From the NCBI RefSeq assembly GCF_002368035.1, contig NZ_AP018222.1:930001-994000 (forward strand): 64,000 nt of DNA, written 5' to 3'. The translations under genes were made by a program, and so were the position numbers. The DNA is from Nostoc linckia NIES-25. Lineage in GTDB: Bacteria; Cyanobacteriota; Cyanobacteriia; Cyanobacteriales; Nostocaceae. The notes beneath the pieces were generated by a model. It did not search any database and was not told the DNA's origin. It worked only from the letters and a program-made list of their open reading frames with translations. Position 1 is the first letter of the stretch; each line of letters opens with the position of its first letter. Positions 37,587 to 45,994 of this stretch are shown here, in pieces.

Positions 37587-38237
37587 ATGACGCTACAATT
37601 GCGGGTTTATGTACCACCTCATCCCCTGATACAACACTGGCTGGCAGTCGCCCGTGATGCAGGCACGCCTTCAGTCTTATTCCGCAGTGCTATGACTGAG
37701 TTGGGAAGATGGTTGACTTATGAAGCTGCACGTGACTGGTTGCCTACTCAAGAAACAGCAGTGCAGAGTCCCTTGGATATGTGTCCAGCAACTGTGATCG
37801 ATCCACAAATACCAGTGGCAGTAGTACCAATTCTCCGGGCTGGGCTGGGATTACTAGAGGGAGCGCAGACTTTACTACCTTTAGCATCAATTTATCATCT
37901 GGGATTGGCACGAGATGAAGAGACACTGCAACCTCATTGTTATTTGAACAAGTTACCAGAAAAATTTGACCCCCAAACACGAGTACTAATTACCGATCCG
38001 ATGTTGGCAACGGGAGGGTCAATTATGACGGCAATGGCAGAATTGACACAGCGGGGTGTCGATCCAAGCCTAACGCGGATTATATGTGTAGTGGCGGCTC
38101 CGCCGGCTTTGCAAAAACTGAGTGCTACCTATCCAGGTTTAATAGTTTACACCGCTACCATTGATGAAAAACTTAATAGTCAGGGGTATATTGTACCGGG
38201 ATTGGGGGATGCAGGCGATCGCATCTTTGGGACTTAA
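37587..38237 (+). CDS. upp: Uracil phosphoribosyltransferase
   Basis: A 216-residue salvage enzyme making UMP from uracil and PRPP. The PRPP-binding motif LITDPMLATGGSIMTAM and the uracil-binding end YIVPGLGDAGDRIFGT are intact, as is VAVVPILRAGLGLLEGA. Length is normal. It heads a run of three co-oriented genes (with the YtxH-like and YggT genes), although their spacing is 70-120 bp. Confidence 0.96.
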   Translation: MTLQLRVYVPPHPLIQHWLAVARDAGTPSVLFRSAMTELGRWLTYEAARDWLPTQETAVQSPLDMCPATVIDPQIPVAVVPILRAGLGLLEGAQTLLPLASIYHLGLARDEETLQPHCYLNKLPEKFDPQTRVLITDPMLATGGSIMTAMAELTQRGVDPSLTRIICVVAAPPALQKLSATYPGLIVYTATIDEKLNSQGYIVPGLGDAGDRIFGT

Positions 38238-38308
38238 GTTAGTATGCAGCTAAGATATATTCATGGCATAACTACTGTAATTGCAAGATTGTTCAAGGCG
38301 GTAAACAT

Positions 38309-38659
38309 ATGAGTCAGCGAGATGGTTTTGCCAGTGGTTTTTTAGCAGGGGCATTTGTCGGTAGCGTATTTGGTGGTGTTATCGGGGCGCTGATTGCTTC
38401 TCGACGCGATTCGGAATTGCTAGCAGAGGAAGAGACACAACAAACAGATAGTCAAGCCGAGGCTAAGAGAATAGCAGCAAAGCGGCGTCAAATGAAAGCC
38501 TCCGAAACTGAGAGCGTTAGCATAGAAACAGCTCGGCGATCGCTAGAAGATAAAATTGCCCAGCTGAATGCCACAATTGATGAAGTGCGAAAGCAGCTGG
38601 GAAATGTGAATGGCGGTTCAGCACAGATTGGCGATCGCTCCTTCACTAAAGATTCCTAA
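38309..38659 (+). CDS. YtxH-like small membrane protein with coiled coil
   Basis: A 116-residue protein. Residues 8-30 form a glycine-zipper membrane segment (GFLAGAFVGSVFGGVIGALIA). The rest is charged and helical (SLEDKIAQLNATIDEVRKQL), like a coiled coil. AAGGCGG lies before the ATG. Related cyanobacterial proteins are of unknown function; YtxH-type proteins elsewhere are stress-linked. Confidence 0.75.
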   Translation: MSQRDGFASGFLAGAFVGSVFGGVIGALIASRRDSELLAEEETQQTDSQAEAKRIAAKRRQMKASETESVSIETARRSLEDKIAQLNATIDEVRKQLGNVNGGSAQIGDRSFTKDS

Positions 38660-38779
38660 GCTTTGTTCCAGCATGGTGAAAGTGTGGTAAGTACTAAATC
38701 CACAGACACGATGGTATGGACTAAATTAAAATCAATAGATAAGACCTCATTTCAAACTTAGTAGGAAACCACGTTATCT

Positions 38780-39043
38780 ATGGAATTACTGATTACCACT
38801 CTTGCTACTTTTACGCAGATTTATACTTTTTTGTTGCTAATTCGGGTTCTTTTAACCTGGTTCCCAACGATTAACTGGTATGACCAACCATTTGCCGCTT
38901 TGAGTCAGATAACTGACCCTTATCTGAATGTTTTTCGCTCATTCATTCCTCCACTGGGCGGTATAGATTTTTCACCAATGTTAGCTATTTTACTGCTGCA
39001 ATTTTTAGGCGGATTTATCAGTCGTTTGGCCTACGTTGTCTAG
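38780..39043 (+). CDS. YggT family membrane protein
   Basis: An 87-residue protein with two transmembrane helices (TFTQIYTFLLLIRVLLTWFP and FSPMLAILLLQFLGGFI) and the family motif SQITDPYLNVFRSFIPPLGG. YggT/Ycf19-type proteins act in thylakoid or nucleoid distribution and osmotic tolerance. It is followed by a bidirectional hairpin, so transcription probably ends there. Confidence 0.92.
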   Translation: MELLITTLATFTQIYTFLLLIRVLLTWFPTINWYDQPFAALSQITDPYLNVFRSFIPPLGGIDFSPMLAILLLQFLGGFISRLAYVV

Positions 39044-39087
39044 TACAGAATTTGCTGTTTGCTCGATGTTTAGCTAAAGAATTTAAG

Positions 39088-39109
39088 GTCTGGGCTGGTT
39101 AGCCCAGAC
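39088..39109. terminator. Bidirectional hairpin between convergent genes
   Basis: GTCTGGGCT / AGCCCAGAC form a perfect 9-bp stem with a 4-nt loop, between the YggT gene and the convergent secreted-protein gene. Flanks are A/T-rich on both sides, so it may serve both. Confidence 0.7.
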
Positions 39110-39143
39110 TTATGTAACTGAAAATTTTGTAACTTAAAATTTA

Positions 39144-39575
39144 TTAATTACGCACTGGAGCGCTAAACCCAGCCGCCTTGAACTGCTTCAGCTTTAATGG
39201 AGTAGGTTGATTAGCAGGCACAGAAATTCTCAATTCAAAATCGCTAACACCTGGTGGTATCTCAGCAATCGAACCAAGACGGGTGCGATTTTGCATTACT
39301 GAGTCATTGTTGGCATCATAGATGCGTCCATAAATATCTGCATCATAAACTGTTTTTTTACTACCATTTTCTGCCTTGCCAGTGACAATAAAGCAATTAG
39401 CAGCAGCACTACCGCTACTAATAACAGCTCCTTTTGCCAGTTCTGGGGGACAATCGTTATAAGAAATATCAAACAGTCTAATCTGTGTCAGCGCTAGAGC
39501 CGAGGGAGTAAGCACCCACGATAGAAAAGTGATGAAAAAGCAAATAAAAACAACCGTGAGCGATCGCAACCGCAT
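39144..39575 (-). CDS. Secreted protein of unknown function
   Basis: A 143-residue protein with a signal peptide at about 1-29 (LTVVFICFFITFLSWVL, then ALA). The mature part is beta-rich (CFIVTGKAENGSKKTVYDAD, DVEL-type FELRISVPA) and contains two cysteines. It resembles a small Ig-like sandwich of a type seen in cyanobacterial periplasmic proteins. No family assigned. Confidence 0.68.
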   Translation of the reverse strand: MRLRSLTVVFICFFITFLSWVLTPSALALTQIRLFDISYNDCPPELAKGAVISSGSAAANCFIVTGKAENGSKKTVYDADIYGRIYDANNDSVMQNRTRLGSIAEIPPGVSDFELRISVPANQPTPLKLKQFKAAGFSAPVRN

Positions 39576-39733
39576 AAAAGACTCCGTAATTTAATTCAAT
39601 AATTCTGTAACTTATAACCTCAGCTTACAACGGAATTACGATTGATTGATGACGGTTGACTGATAACGGTTATTGCATGAGCCATGCTAAGAGGCAATTT
39701 ATAAAGTAAACCTTAAACTGTAGTGCATTAGGA

Positions 39734-39806
39734 GTAGGTTGGGTTGAGGAACGAAACCCAACACCCCGATCGATGTTGGGTTTCGCAGAGCCTCAACCCA
39801 ACGTAC
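39734..39806. repeat. Palindromic element (GGTTGGGTTGAGG type)
   Basis: Arms of about 30 bp (GTAGGTTGGGTTGAGG, then AAACCCAACA; and TGTTGGGTTTCG, then CTCAACCCAACGTAC) flank a 10-bp centre with CGATCG. This TTGGGTTTCGTTCCTCAACCC-like family is common in cyanobacterial intergenic DNA. Confidence 0.85.
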
Positions 39807-39816
39807 AATTTTTGCT

Positions 39817-39871
39817 CTTGTAGGATGGGCGTCTCGCCCGTCCAGGGCGGACAAGATGTCCACCCCACAAG
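39817..39871. repeat. Hairpin element related to the 122-bp elements
   Basis: CTTGTAGGATGGGCGTC pairs imperfectly with GATGTCCACCCCACAAG. The unit is the G/C-rich inner part of the 122-bp elements and is followed at 39887-39904 by one of their terminal repeats, so it looks like a partial or fused copy. Confidence 0.8.
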
Positions 39872-39912
39872 AAAATTTATTGCAACATTTTAGTCTTGCC
39901 ATGCCAGTAGTG

Positions 39913-40034
39913 GCGTGGCAAGACTAAAATAGTGTATTAGTAAACTCTTGTGGGGTGGGCATCCTGCCCGCCCGGACGGGTGAGGACACCCATCCCACAA
40001 TAAAATCTATTGCAACATTTTAGTCTTGTCACGC
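39913..40034. mobile_element. 122-bp hairpin (MITE-like) element, copy A
   Basis: Ends GCGTGGCAAGACTAAAAT (39913-39930) and ATTTTAGTCTTGTCACGC (40017-40034) are inverted repeats with one mismatch over 18 bp. The interior is itself a G/C-rich hairpin (GGTGGGCATCCTGCCCG / CGGGTGAGGACACCC). It contains no ORF. An identical-length inverted copy lies at 44772-44893. A further left-end copy at 39887-39904 forms a near-perfect palindrome with the left end. Confidence 0.85.
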
Positions 40035-40399
40035 TAGTAGGGTGCGTTATAGCGAAGCTTAACGTACCAAAGTAGTTGGTGCGTTACTTACGCAAAATTA
40101 TGAAAAATAATTCGTAGCGAGTATCTGTGCGATCGCCATAAGCCAGAAATTCCTTAAAAGTCAGGGATTTTGTTGGATGCTGAGTTTGAGTCATGGCCAT
40201 TTCCGATAGAAAAATGCTAATAATTGTTCGCATTTTTTCCTGTTTTCGCCTGGAAGTGTCGGCATTATCAATTAGACCCTAATCATAAGTATTGAATCGA
40301 ACCCGATCTAACTACAGATCGATTGGCAGGTTGATTGGAAACTTTAATTTAACATTTGTAATAATTAAGTAAACAAACCTACGATTGCTATTAACTTTT
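40035..40399. other. Intergenic remainder after element A
   Basis: Contains GGTGCGTTATAGCG / CTTAACGTACC type dispersed sequence, then about 250 bp of ordinary AT-rich DNA leading to the 210-residue protein gene. No gene was recognised. Confidence 0.4.
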
Positions 40400-41032
40400 A
40401 TGACACCAGATGAGATTGAAACAGCTATGCAAGCAGCCTTTAATAGTTGTGATGCTGTAGGCTGTCCTCTCACTGACGCGCAGAAACAGATATTATTGCA
40501 ATTCGTTGAGCAAATTCAGGAAAATTCTAACTCTGGGGCGTCAGATGTTGCTAATCCCTTGGACGAACTTAGCCCAGAAGAGTTAGAAGTCTTTTTAGAG
40601 TTTGTGAAGGCCTCAGAACAACGCAACCGTACTTGGAAAGTACAATTACTCAATGATTGGCTGTTGGAAAATGACTCTGGAACAGTACAATTTATCCGCC
40701 AACGCTACGGTTTAGAGTGGCTCAACCGTGTTGAGTCGTACCATTTTGATAAGTATTGTTATTTAGAAGATGCATTGAAGTTGAAAGTAGGCGATCGCAT
40801 TGAAATTTGCAATGCATTATGGGAATGGGTGCAAGAAGATGGGCCGTGTAAACCGGAGTGGTTTCCATCGATTGTGATTCAGGTTGATGAAATTAGCGAT
40901 GTCTACGACGGGCTACGCCTACGCGATAACTCCTGTACTAATTGCGTCGTCCGCTTCTTCAACGGCGCTGAGTATGAAATTCAGGGAATCTACGAATGGA
41001 ATCGCTATAACTGGCGCTGGTGTCAGAAGTAG
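40400..41032 (+). CDS. Conserved cyanobacterial protein of unknown function
   Basis: A 210-residue soluble acidic protein from ATG 40400 (frame open to 40385). The N-terminal third is helical (DEIETAMQAAFNSCDAVGCP, EELEVFLEFVKASEQRN). The C-terminal part looks like a small beta barrel (LKLKVGDRIEICNALWEWVQ, VVRFFNGAEYEIQGIYEWNR). A family of this shape exists in cyanobacteria but its role is not known to me. A repeat cluster begins immediately after the stop. Confidence 0.7.
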   Translation: MTPDEIETAMQAAFNSCDAVGCPLTDAQKQILLQFVEQIQENSNSGASDVANPLDELSPEELEVFLEFVKASEQRNRTWKVQLLNDWLLENDSGTVQFIRQRYGLEWLNRVESYHFDKYCYLEDALKLKVGDRIEICNALWEWVQEDGPCKPEWFPSIVIQVDEISDVYDGLRLRDNSCTNCVVRFFNGAEYEIQGIYEWNRYNWRWCQK

Positions 41033-41037
41033 CAAGT

Positions 41038-41215
41038 GTGGGGAGACAGGGGAAAGGGGAAGGGAAAAGGTTAAAGGGAAAAGGTTAAAGGGAAAAGAGA
41101 GATCTTTCCTTTCCCCCTTCCCCTTTCCCCCTTCCCCTTTCCCCCTTCCCCTTTCCCCCTTCCCCTTTCCCCCATGCCCTATGCCCCATCTCCCATTCCC
41201 AATGCCCAACCTAAA
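41038..41215. repeat. STRR cluster, left flank of hydrolase gene
   Basis: Starts GTGTGGGGAGACAGG, continues with GGGGAAA and TTAAAGGG heptamers, a core GGAAAAGAGAGATCTTTCCT at 41091, then CCCCCTTCCCCTTT units and CCATGCCCTATGCCCCAT. The inverse of this whole block lies at 42372-42540. It runs into the 3' end of the hydrolase gene. Confidence 0.9.
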
Positions 41216-42381
41216 AACCTTTCAGTATGATACAAGGCTAATTGATTGCTCACACCATTAAATACAGCATCAAAAGCGTGTTCTGCCCAAGGAATTTCTA
41301 GGAAAACCGCAGTGTTACCAGAATCATGCAAACGTTCATACATCTGTCTGCCAAATCGAGCTTGTACCAAATGATCGCGACTGCCGTAAATTAATAAAGT
41401 TGGCGGTAAAGGATGCGTCAAGTAATTTATCGGTGAAGCAATTTGATACTGATTAGGCAATTCTTCTAAAGAACCACCGAGAAATGCTCTCAAAACAGCG
41501 CGGCTATTAATAGGATCGGGATTGGGTGGTGTTTTGTATCCTTCAGTCAAATTAACAGGCCCGTAATAGCTAACTACAGCACGGATGGGTGGTGCGTCAG
41601 GTTGATAAGCCGCTAACATTGCTAAGTGTGCCCCGGCAGAACGTCCTAAAAGGACAATACGTTCTGGATCGGCTTCATATTCAGCTGCATGTTTGCGAAT
41701 AAAATTTAAGGCTGTACGCACGTCATCTAACTGAGATGGAAATTGATATTTAGGTGCGTGTCGATAATCGATCGCAAATACTGTATATCCCTGATGAGCA
41801 ATATATTGATTAAACTCCGGATTGGCGCTAGGATCGCCGTGTTGCCAAGCTCCAGCATAAATTACGATCGCTGCTGGATATTTCCCCACCTCTGGCGGTT
41901 GGTAAACTTCCATTTTTAAAGGCACTCCCGCAGGAGTAGCAAAAATAATATCTTTTTGATGGCGTGTTTCTCCTAATGCAATACCCCGGAAAGAATTAAC
42001 TAAGTTAAACGGATGAGGTTGCATTTTAGTGCTTAGTTGAACTGGAATTTTTTCTAGATAATCTGCTCCTAAATCTTGTTTCATCGCTTTAGCCATCTGC
42101 ATTTGAGTGACTGGAATATTGACTAGCACCCATCCACAAATTAACAATCCGATTAAACTAGCAGTGCAAGCTAAACGCCGTAGTTGACGCCGACGAATGC
42201 AGAAAAAAGAAAGCAATAAAGAAAGTAAATTTAATAAAAATAACCAAGGGCTGACTTCTGGCGCTCCCACTGCTAGCGTGAGTAAAAACATATTTGGAGC
42301 CGGGAGTATAATCCAAGAACTGAGAAATAAACTTGTAAAACTTGCTAATAATGCAAGCGATGATAAAAAGATTTTGGGCAT
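41179..42381 (-). CDS. Alpha/beta hydrolase (esterase/lipase, BD-FAE type)
   Basis: About 400 residues from ATG 42381 (PKIFLSSLALLASFTSLFLS). The frame extends to 42423, but those 14 codons come from STRR DNA. Four N-terminal hydrophobic helices (about 1-130) precede a hydrolase domain with AIVIYAGAWQHG (oxyanion HGG-like), the nucleophile elbow LLGRSAGAH, the Asp in YGSRDHLVQ and His in EHAFD. It is a membrane-anchored esterase of unknown substrate. Both ends lie in STRR clusters that are inverse copies of each other, and its last residues (WALGMGDGA) are STRR-coded. Confidence 0.85.
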   Translation of the reverse strand: MPKIFLSSLALLASFTSLFLSSWIILPAPNMFLLTLAVGAPEVSPWLFLLNLLSLLLSFFCIRRRQLRRLACTASLIGLLICGWVLVNIPVTQMQMAKAMKQDLGADYLEKIPVQLSTKMQPHPFNLVNSFRGIALGETRHQKDIIFATPAGVPLKMEVYQPPEVGKYPAAIVIYAGAWQHGDPSANPEFNQYIAHQGYTVFAIDYRHAPKYQFPSQLDDVRTALNFIRKHAAEYEADPERIVLLGRSAGAHLAMLAAYQPDAPPIRAVVSYYGPVNLTEGYKTPPNPDPINSRAVLRAFLGGSLEELPNQYQIASPINYLTHPLPPTLLIYGSRDHLVQARFGRQMYERLHDSGNTAVFLEIPWAEHAFDAVFNGVSNQLALYHTERFLGWALGMGDGA

Positions 42382-42540
42382 AGGGCATTGGGCATGGGGC
42401 ATTGGGAATGGGGCATAGGGCATGGGGGAAAGGGGAAGGGGGAAGGGGGAAGGGAGAAAGGAAAGATCTCTCTTTTCCCTTTAACCTTTTCCCTTTAACC
42501 TTTCCCCTGCCTCCCCTTGTCTCCCCACACTTCCCCATCT
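42372..42540. repeat. STRR cluster, right flank of hydrolase gene
   Basis: Reverse-complement counterpart of the cluster at 41038-41215, including core GGAAAGATCTCTCTTTTCC at about 42460, the GCATTGGGCATGGGGCAT heptamers, and the terminal CTCCCCACACTT. It fills the gap between the hydrolase and aroE. Confidence 0.9.
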
Positions 42541-42543
42541 CCC

Positions 42544-43431
42544 TTATTCCTCCAAACTCAGATACTTTGTCAATGCTTGGCGCATGACTTCTACAGGTAT
42601 AGTTTCCTGTTGCAACCAGATTTTCAATGCTGCTACCCCTTGTTGAACTAGCATTTCTAAACCATCGATCGCAATTGCGCCTTGTTTTTCTGCAAGCTTT
42701 AGAAATTGAGTTGGTTTTGGAATATATATTAAATCGTAAGCGATCGCACCTGTTGGCAAATTTGCTATTTCCTCTACACTCAAAGGCGACTCATCAACTT
42801 TGGGATACATCCCGATAGGGGTTGTATTTACTAGCAAATCTGTTTGAGGAATCAACTTTGCTAGTTCATCCCATGTACCGACTTGCAAATTCTCGTCTAT
42901 AGGTGAATTAATCCAACTATCGCAAAATGCTTGTAATTTCTGCACATTGCGCCCCAATACATAAATTTTGGCAAAACCTAGCTGATGACAACCTGCGACA
43001 ACTGCCCTAGCCGCGCCACCATTGCCTAAAATTACGGCTACCTTTTGACTCCAATCTTGCTTATATGTTGTCTGCAAAGGAGCGATAAATCCTTCGATAT
43101 CTGTGTTCGTACCTACCCATTTGCCATTTTTGCGGCTAACAGTATTCACCGCACCAATAGTTTGAGCAATAGGAGTAATTTCTGCAAGCAGAGGCATGAT
43201 TGCTTGTTTGTGAGGTATCGTCACACTAAATCCGACAAGATCCACAGCCGCGAAACCTGCGATCGCAATTTCCAAATTTTCTGGCGCTATGGGAAACGGC
43301 AGATAAACATAATCTAATCCCAAATGAGCGATTGCTGCATTATGCATCACCGGCGACAGTGAATGTTCCACCGGATGTCCAATCACTCCTAAAAGTTTAG
43401 TTTTCCCTGTAATTAATTTTTCTTTAGTCAT
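42544..43431 (-). CDS. aroE: Shikimate dehydrogenase
   Basis: A 295-residue cytosolic enzyme that reduces 3-dehydroshikimate to shikimate with NADPH in aromatic amino-acid synthesis. Substrate-binding VIGHPVEHSLSPVMHNAA, catalytic Lys/Asp region SVTIPHKQAIMP and the NADP motif VILGNGGAARAVVAG are intact, as is NTTPIGMYP. It is upstream of the hydrolase on the same strand, separated by repeats. Confidence 0.97.
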   Translation of the reverse strand: MTKEKLITGKTKLLGVIGHPVEHSLSPVMHNAAIAHLGLDYVYLPFPIAPENLEIAIAGFAAVDLVGFSVTIPHKQAIMPLLAEITPIAQTIGAVNTVSRKNGKWVGTNTDIEGFIAPLQTTYKQDWSQKVAVILGNGGAARAVVAGCHQLGFAKIYVLGRNVQKLQAFCDSWINSPIDENLQVGTWDELAKLIPQTDLLVNTTPIGMYPKVDESPLSVEEIANLPTGAIAYDLIYIPKPTQFLKLAEKQGAIAIDGLEMLVQQGVAALKIWLQQETIPVEVMRQALTKYLSLEE

Positions 43432-43487
43432 TAGTTATTAGTCATTAGTCATTTGTCATTTGTCATTAGACCTCTTGCAATCAATTG

Positions 43488-43613
43488 CTTCTTGCAGAAG
43501 TCGGGAAAAGGAAAAGGTTAAAGGGAAAAGAGAGATCTTTCCTTTCCCCCTTCCCCTTTCTCCCTTCCCCTTTCCCCCTTTCCCCTTCCCCTTTTCCCGA
43601 CTTCTGCAAGAAG
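43488..43613. mobile_element. STRR block enclosed in perfect 23-bp inverted repeats
   Basis: The left arm begins CTTCTTGCAGAAGTCGGG (43488-43510) and the right arm (43591-43613) is its perfect inverse. Between them are about 80 bp of STRR heptamers including the GAGAGATCTTTCCTTT core. A decayed relative of the left arm is at 55221-55243. Confidence 0.85.
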
Positions 43614-43705
43614 TCTATTGGTGATTTCCCCCCCAGCCTTCCCTGCTTTCCCACTCCTTTGACTAGCCTACAATTATTAAAAGCTACTTAACATTTCTTT
43701 GAATT

Positions 43706-44641
43706 ATGCAGGCAAGTACAGCCCCCTCTACAACTCCAATTCCTGGGAAATACTGGCAGTGGCGCGGGCACAACGTTTATTATGTGCGTGCCGGAGAGAA
43801 GCAAGGGCAGCGTCCGCCTTTGCTTTTGGTACATGGATTTGGTGCTTCTACAGACCATTGGCGCAAGAATATCACGGGATTGTGTCAGGATTTTGAAGTA
43901 TTTGCCATTGACCTTTTGGGATTTGGGCGATCGGCAAAACCAAAATTAGAATACAGTGGTGACTTATGGCGCGACCAACTTCACGATTTTATCAGTGAAG
44001 CGATCGGTGAAAAAGCAGTCTTGGCTGGTAATTCTCTTGGTGGCTATGCTAGCTTGTGTGTTGCAGCACAACGTCCTGATAGTGCGGCTGGTTTAGTGCT
44101 ACTCAATAGCGCTGGCCCGTTTAGCGAAAGTCAGCCAACACCTGAACCTGAAGCTTTACAAAGCCAAATTCAGCCTCCCAAACAATCCTCTTCCTTACAA
44201 AACCTCTTGGGTGAGTCGGTGAAGTGGATGTTTCAACAGCCTTTAGCCCAGCTTCTACTATTTCAATATGTGCGGCAGCGTTGGGTAATTCGCCAAACTT
44301 TAGAAAAAGTTTATCTCGACAAGAGCGCAATTACAGACCAATTAGTAGAAGAAATTTATCGTCCAGCTTACGATCCTGGGGCATTGGATGTGTTTGTTTC
44401 AGTTTTTAGCACTCCTCAAGGGGAAAAAGTTGATACGCTACTCAAGGAATTAACTTGTCCTTTGTTGATGTTATGGGGAGAAGCCGATCCTTGGATGAAT
44501 GCTAGAGAACGTTCTCGAAAGTTTCGTCAATATTATCCTCAACTGACAGAACATTTTCTAACAGCCGGTCATTGTCCTCATGACGAAGTACCCGATAAAG
44601 TCAACCAATTATTACGGGATTGGGTTTTCTCTATCTCGTAA
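43706..44641 (+). CDS. Alpha/beta fold hydrolase
   Basis: A 311-residue soluble hydrolase. Motifs are LLLVHGFGASTDHW (oxyanion), the nucleophile elbow GNSLGGYAS, acidic residue in LWGEADPWM and the His in AGHCPHDEVPD. The shape resembles cyanobacterial/plastid hydrolases of the pheophytinase or epoxide-hydrolase-like group, so a chlorophyll or lipid ester substrate is possible but unproven. A hairpin terminator follows. Confidence 0.88.
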   Translation: MQASTAPSTTPIPGKYWQWRGHNVYYVRAGEKQGQRPPLLLVHGFGASTDHWRKNITGLCQDFEVFAIDLLGFGRSAKPKLEYSGDLWRDQLHDFISEAIGEKAVLAGNSLGGYASLCVAAQRPDSAAGLVLLNSAGPFSESQPTPEPEALQSQIQPPKQSSSLQNLLGESVKWMFQQPLAQLLLFQYVRQRWVIRQTLEKVYLDKSAITDQLVEEIYRPAYDPGALDVFVSVFSTPQGEKVDTLLKELTCPLLMLWGEADPWMNARERSRKFRQYYPQLTEHFLTAGHCPHDEVPDKVNQLLRDWVFSIS

Positions 44642-44655
44642 TCATAAATGTTCAA

Positions 44656-44680
44656 TAGAGACGCGGAAATCGCGTCTCTA
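44656..44680 (+). terminator. Hairpin after alpha/beta hydrolase gene
   Basis: TAGAGACGCG / CGCGTCTCTA form a perfect 10-bp stem with loop GAAAT, 15 bp past the stop. A related hairpin lies at 44936-44961. Both belong to the dispersed GAGACG hairpin family, so this may be a repeat acting as a terminator. Confidence 0.65.
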
Positions 44681-44771
44681 AAAGTGTTGTAGGGTCTGTT
44701 ATCGCGCCAGCGTAACACACCGCCAAAGATTTACGGTGCGTTAGGACTGCCGTCCATAAGGCACCCTACTG

Positions 44772-44893
44772 GCGTGGCAAAACTAAAATGTTGCAATCAA
44801 TTTTATTGTGGGATGGGTGTCCTCACCCGTCCGGGCGGGCAGGATGCCCACCCCACAAGAGTTTACTAATGGACTATTTTAAGCTTGCCACGC
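44772..44893. mobile_element. 122-bp hairpin (MITE-like) element, copy B
   Basis: Same length and sequence class as 39913-40034 but in the opposite orientation: ends GCGTGGCAAAACTAAAAT and ATTTTAAGCTTGCCACGC, with the same G/C-rich hairpin interior. No ORF. The region 44642-45000 contains otherwise only small hairpins. Confidence 0.85.
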
Positions 44894-45000
44894 TACTATC
44901 TTTCCTAACTTGCAATCTGCTATAAATGTTGAATAGAGACAGCGGTTTACGCGTCTCTAAAAGTATATTAGACAAATCAAAATATATACTAGATTTTAAA

Positions 45001-45714
45001 TTATTTCATGATGTATGATTTAATTTCTTGTTCAAGGCGATCGCTAATAATTTCAGTTCCAATACCCGGTCGATCTAAATTCACTCTCACAAAGTTTGTG
45101 TTGTCTTCTCCAGTAAACTTTTGATCGTTATTGGAATCTTTAATGATTTTGAGAAAAATTGCATTTTGACTGGGGACAAGAACCCAATTAATAATTTGCG
45201 TATTGTTTGGTGTAATTTGCTGGAGATTCTTACCCGATAAATCAGAAATATAACCAACAATCGCATCATCGCCGTTAATTTTTTTATCTGCGTTTGTATC
45301 TTGGTCAATAATTTTATATAGCCAAAGTCTTGTAATTGGCTTATTTGCTGCTTTTAGGTCCAGTAACTCAAACGAGTTAATAACGGCTTTTTTATTTAAT
45401 AAAAGATGACCCTCACCATCTTGCTTATTATAAAAGATAATGTTATACAAGTTATTACTTCTTTCATAAGAACGTGAAAGACTTAAATTATTTTGCTTTT
45501 CTCGATCTTGATCTGGAAAATTAACTGGGATCATTAAATAATCAGATTGTTCTTTAATAACTAAATCGCCATAGATAATATTTGATTCTGGCTTCGGTTT
45601 ATCAGTCGCTTTTGCCTGTTCGCCGTTTCTAGTAACTTCAGGTTCGCAGGAAAAAGAAACAATGGCTATGATAATAGCTGTAGTAATTTTCTTTAAAAAA
45701 GTATAGTTTTTCAT
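45001..45714 (-). CDS. Lipoprotein with calcium-loop-like motifs
   Basis: A 237-residue protein from ATG 45714. The signal ends in a lipobox (IVSFSC), so Cys at about 23 is probably lipidated. Two Asp/Asn-rich loops, DQDTNADKKINGDD at about 137-150 and DSNNDQKFTGED at about 193-204, resemble EF-hand or dockerin calcium loops. The rest is beta-rich. Homologous loops in other bacteria bind calcium, but that is inferred. The region is AT-rich compared with the surrounding genes. Confidence 0.75.
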   Translation of the reverse strand: MKNYTFLKKITTAIIIAIVSFSCEPEVTRNGEQAKATDKPKPESNIIYGDLVIKEQSDYLMIPVNFPDQDREKQNNLSLSRSYERSNNLYNIIFYNKQDGEGHLLLNKKAVINSFELLDLKAANKPITRLWLYKIIDQDTNADKKINGDDAIVGYISDLSGKNLQQITPNNTQIINWVLVPSQNAIFLKIIKDSNNDQKFTGEDNTNFVRVNLDRPGIGTEIISDRLEQEIKSYIMK

Positions 45715-45784
45715 CAATTCACACCAGGGTATATTGCTGTTCTATTTTATTCCTTGTTGGAAAATTACCAAGAGTTTTATGGCC

Positions 45785-45926
45785 AGGACTTACGCAATAT
45801 GTGACTGAAAACCTTATTCTGGCGTAGCGGTAATTCATGTAGACGCGGAGCGGCTACTCTGCGAGAACGCTAAGAGCGAACCCGCAGGGTATTACCGCTA
45901 CTTTCGTTATCTTTTGCGTAAGTCCT
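45785..45926. mobile_element. 142-bp GGACTTACGCAA element with a nested insert
   Basis: Ends AGGACTTACGCAA and TTGCGTAAGTCCT are perfect inverted repeats. Compared with the shorter relative at 51941-52030 it carries about 50 extra bases near its centre (TAGACGCGGAGCGGCTACTC, then AGAACGCTAAGAGCGAAC), itself a dispersed repeat. No ORF. Confidence 0.85.
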
Positions 45927-45994
45927 GATGGCAATAGGCAAGAGAGTTGGCAGTTTTTGATGTCGGGGTTTTAAAATCAATCCTTATTGGCTTC

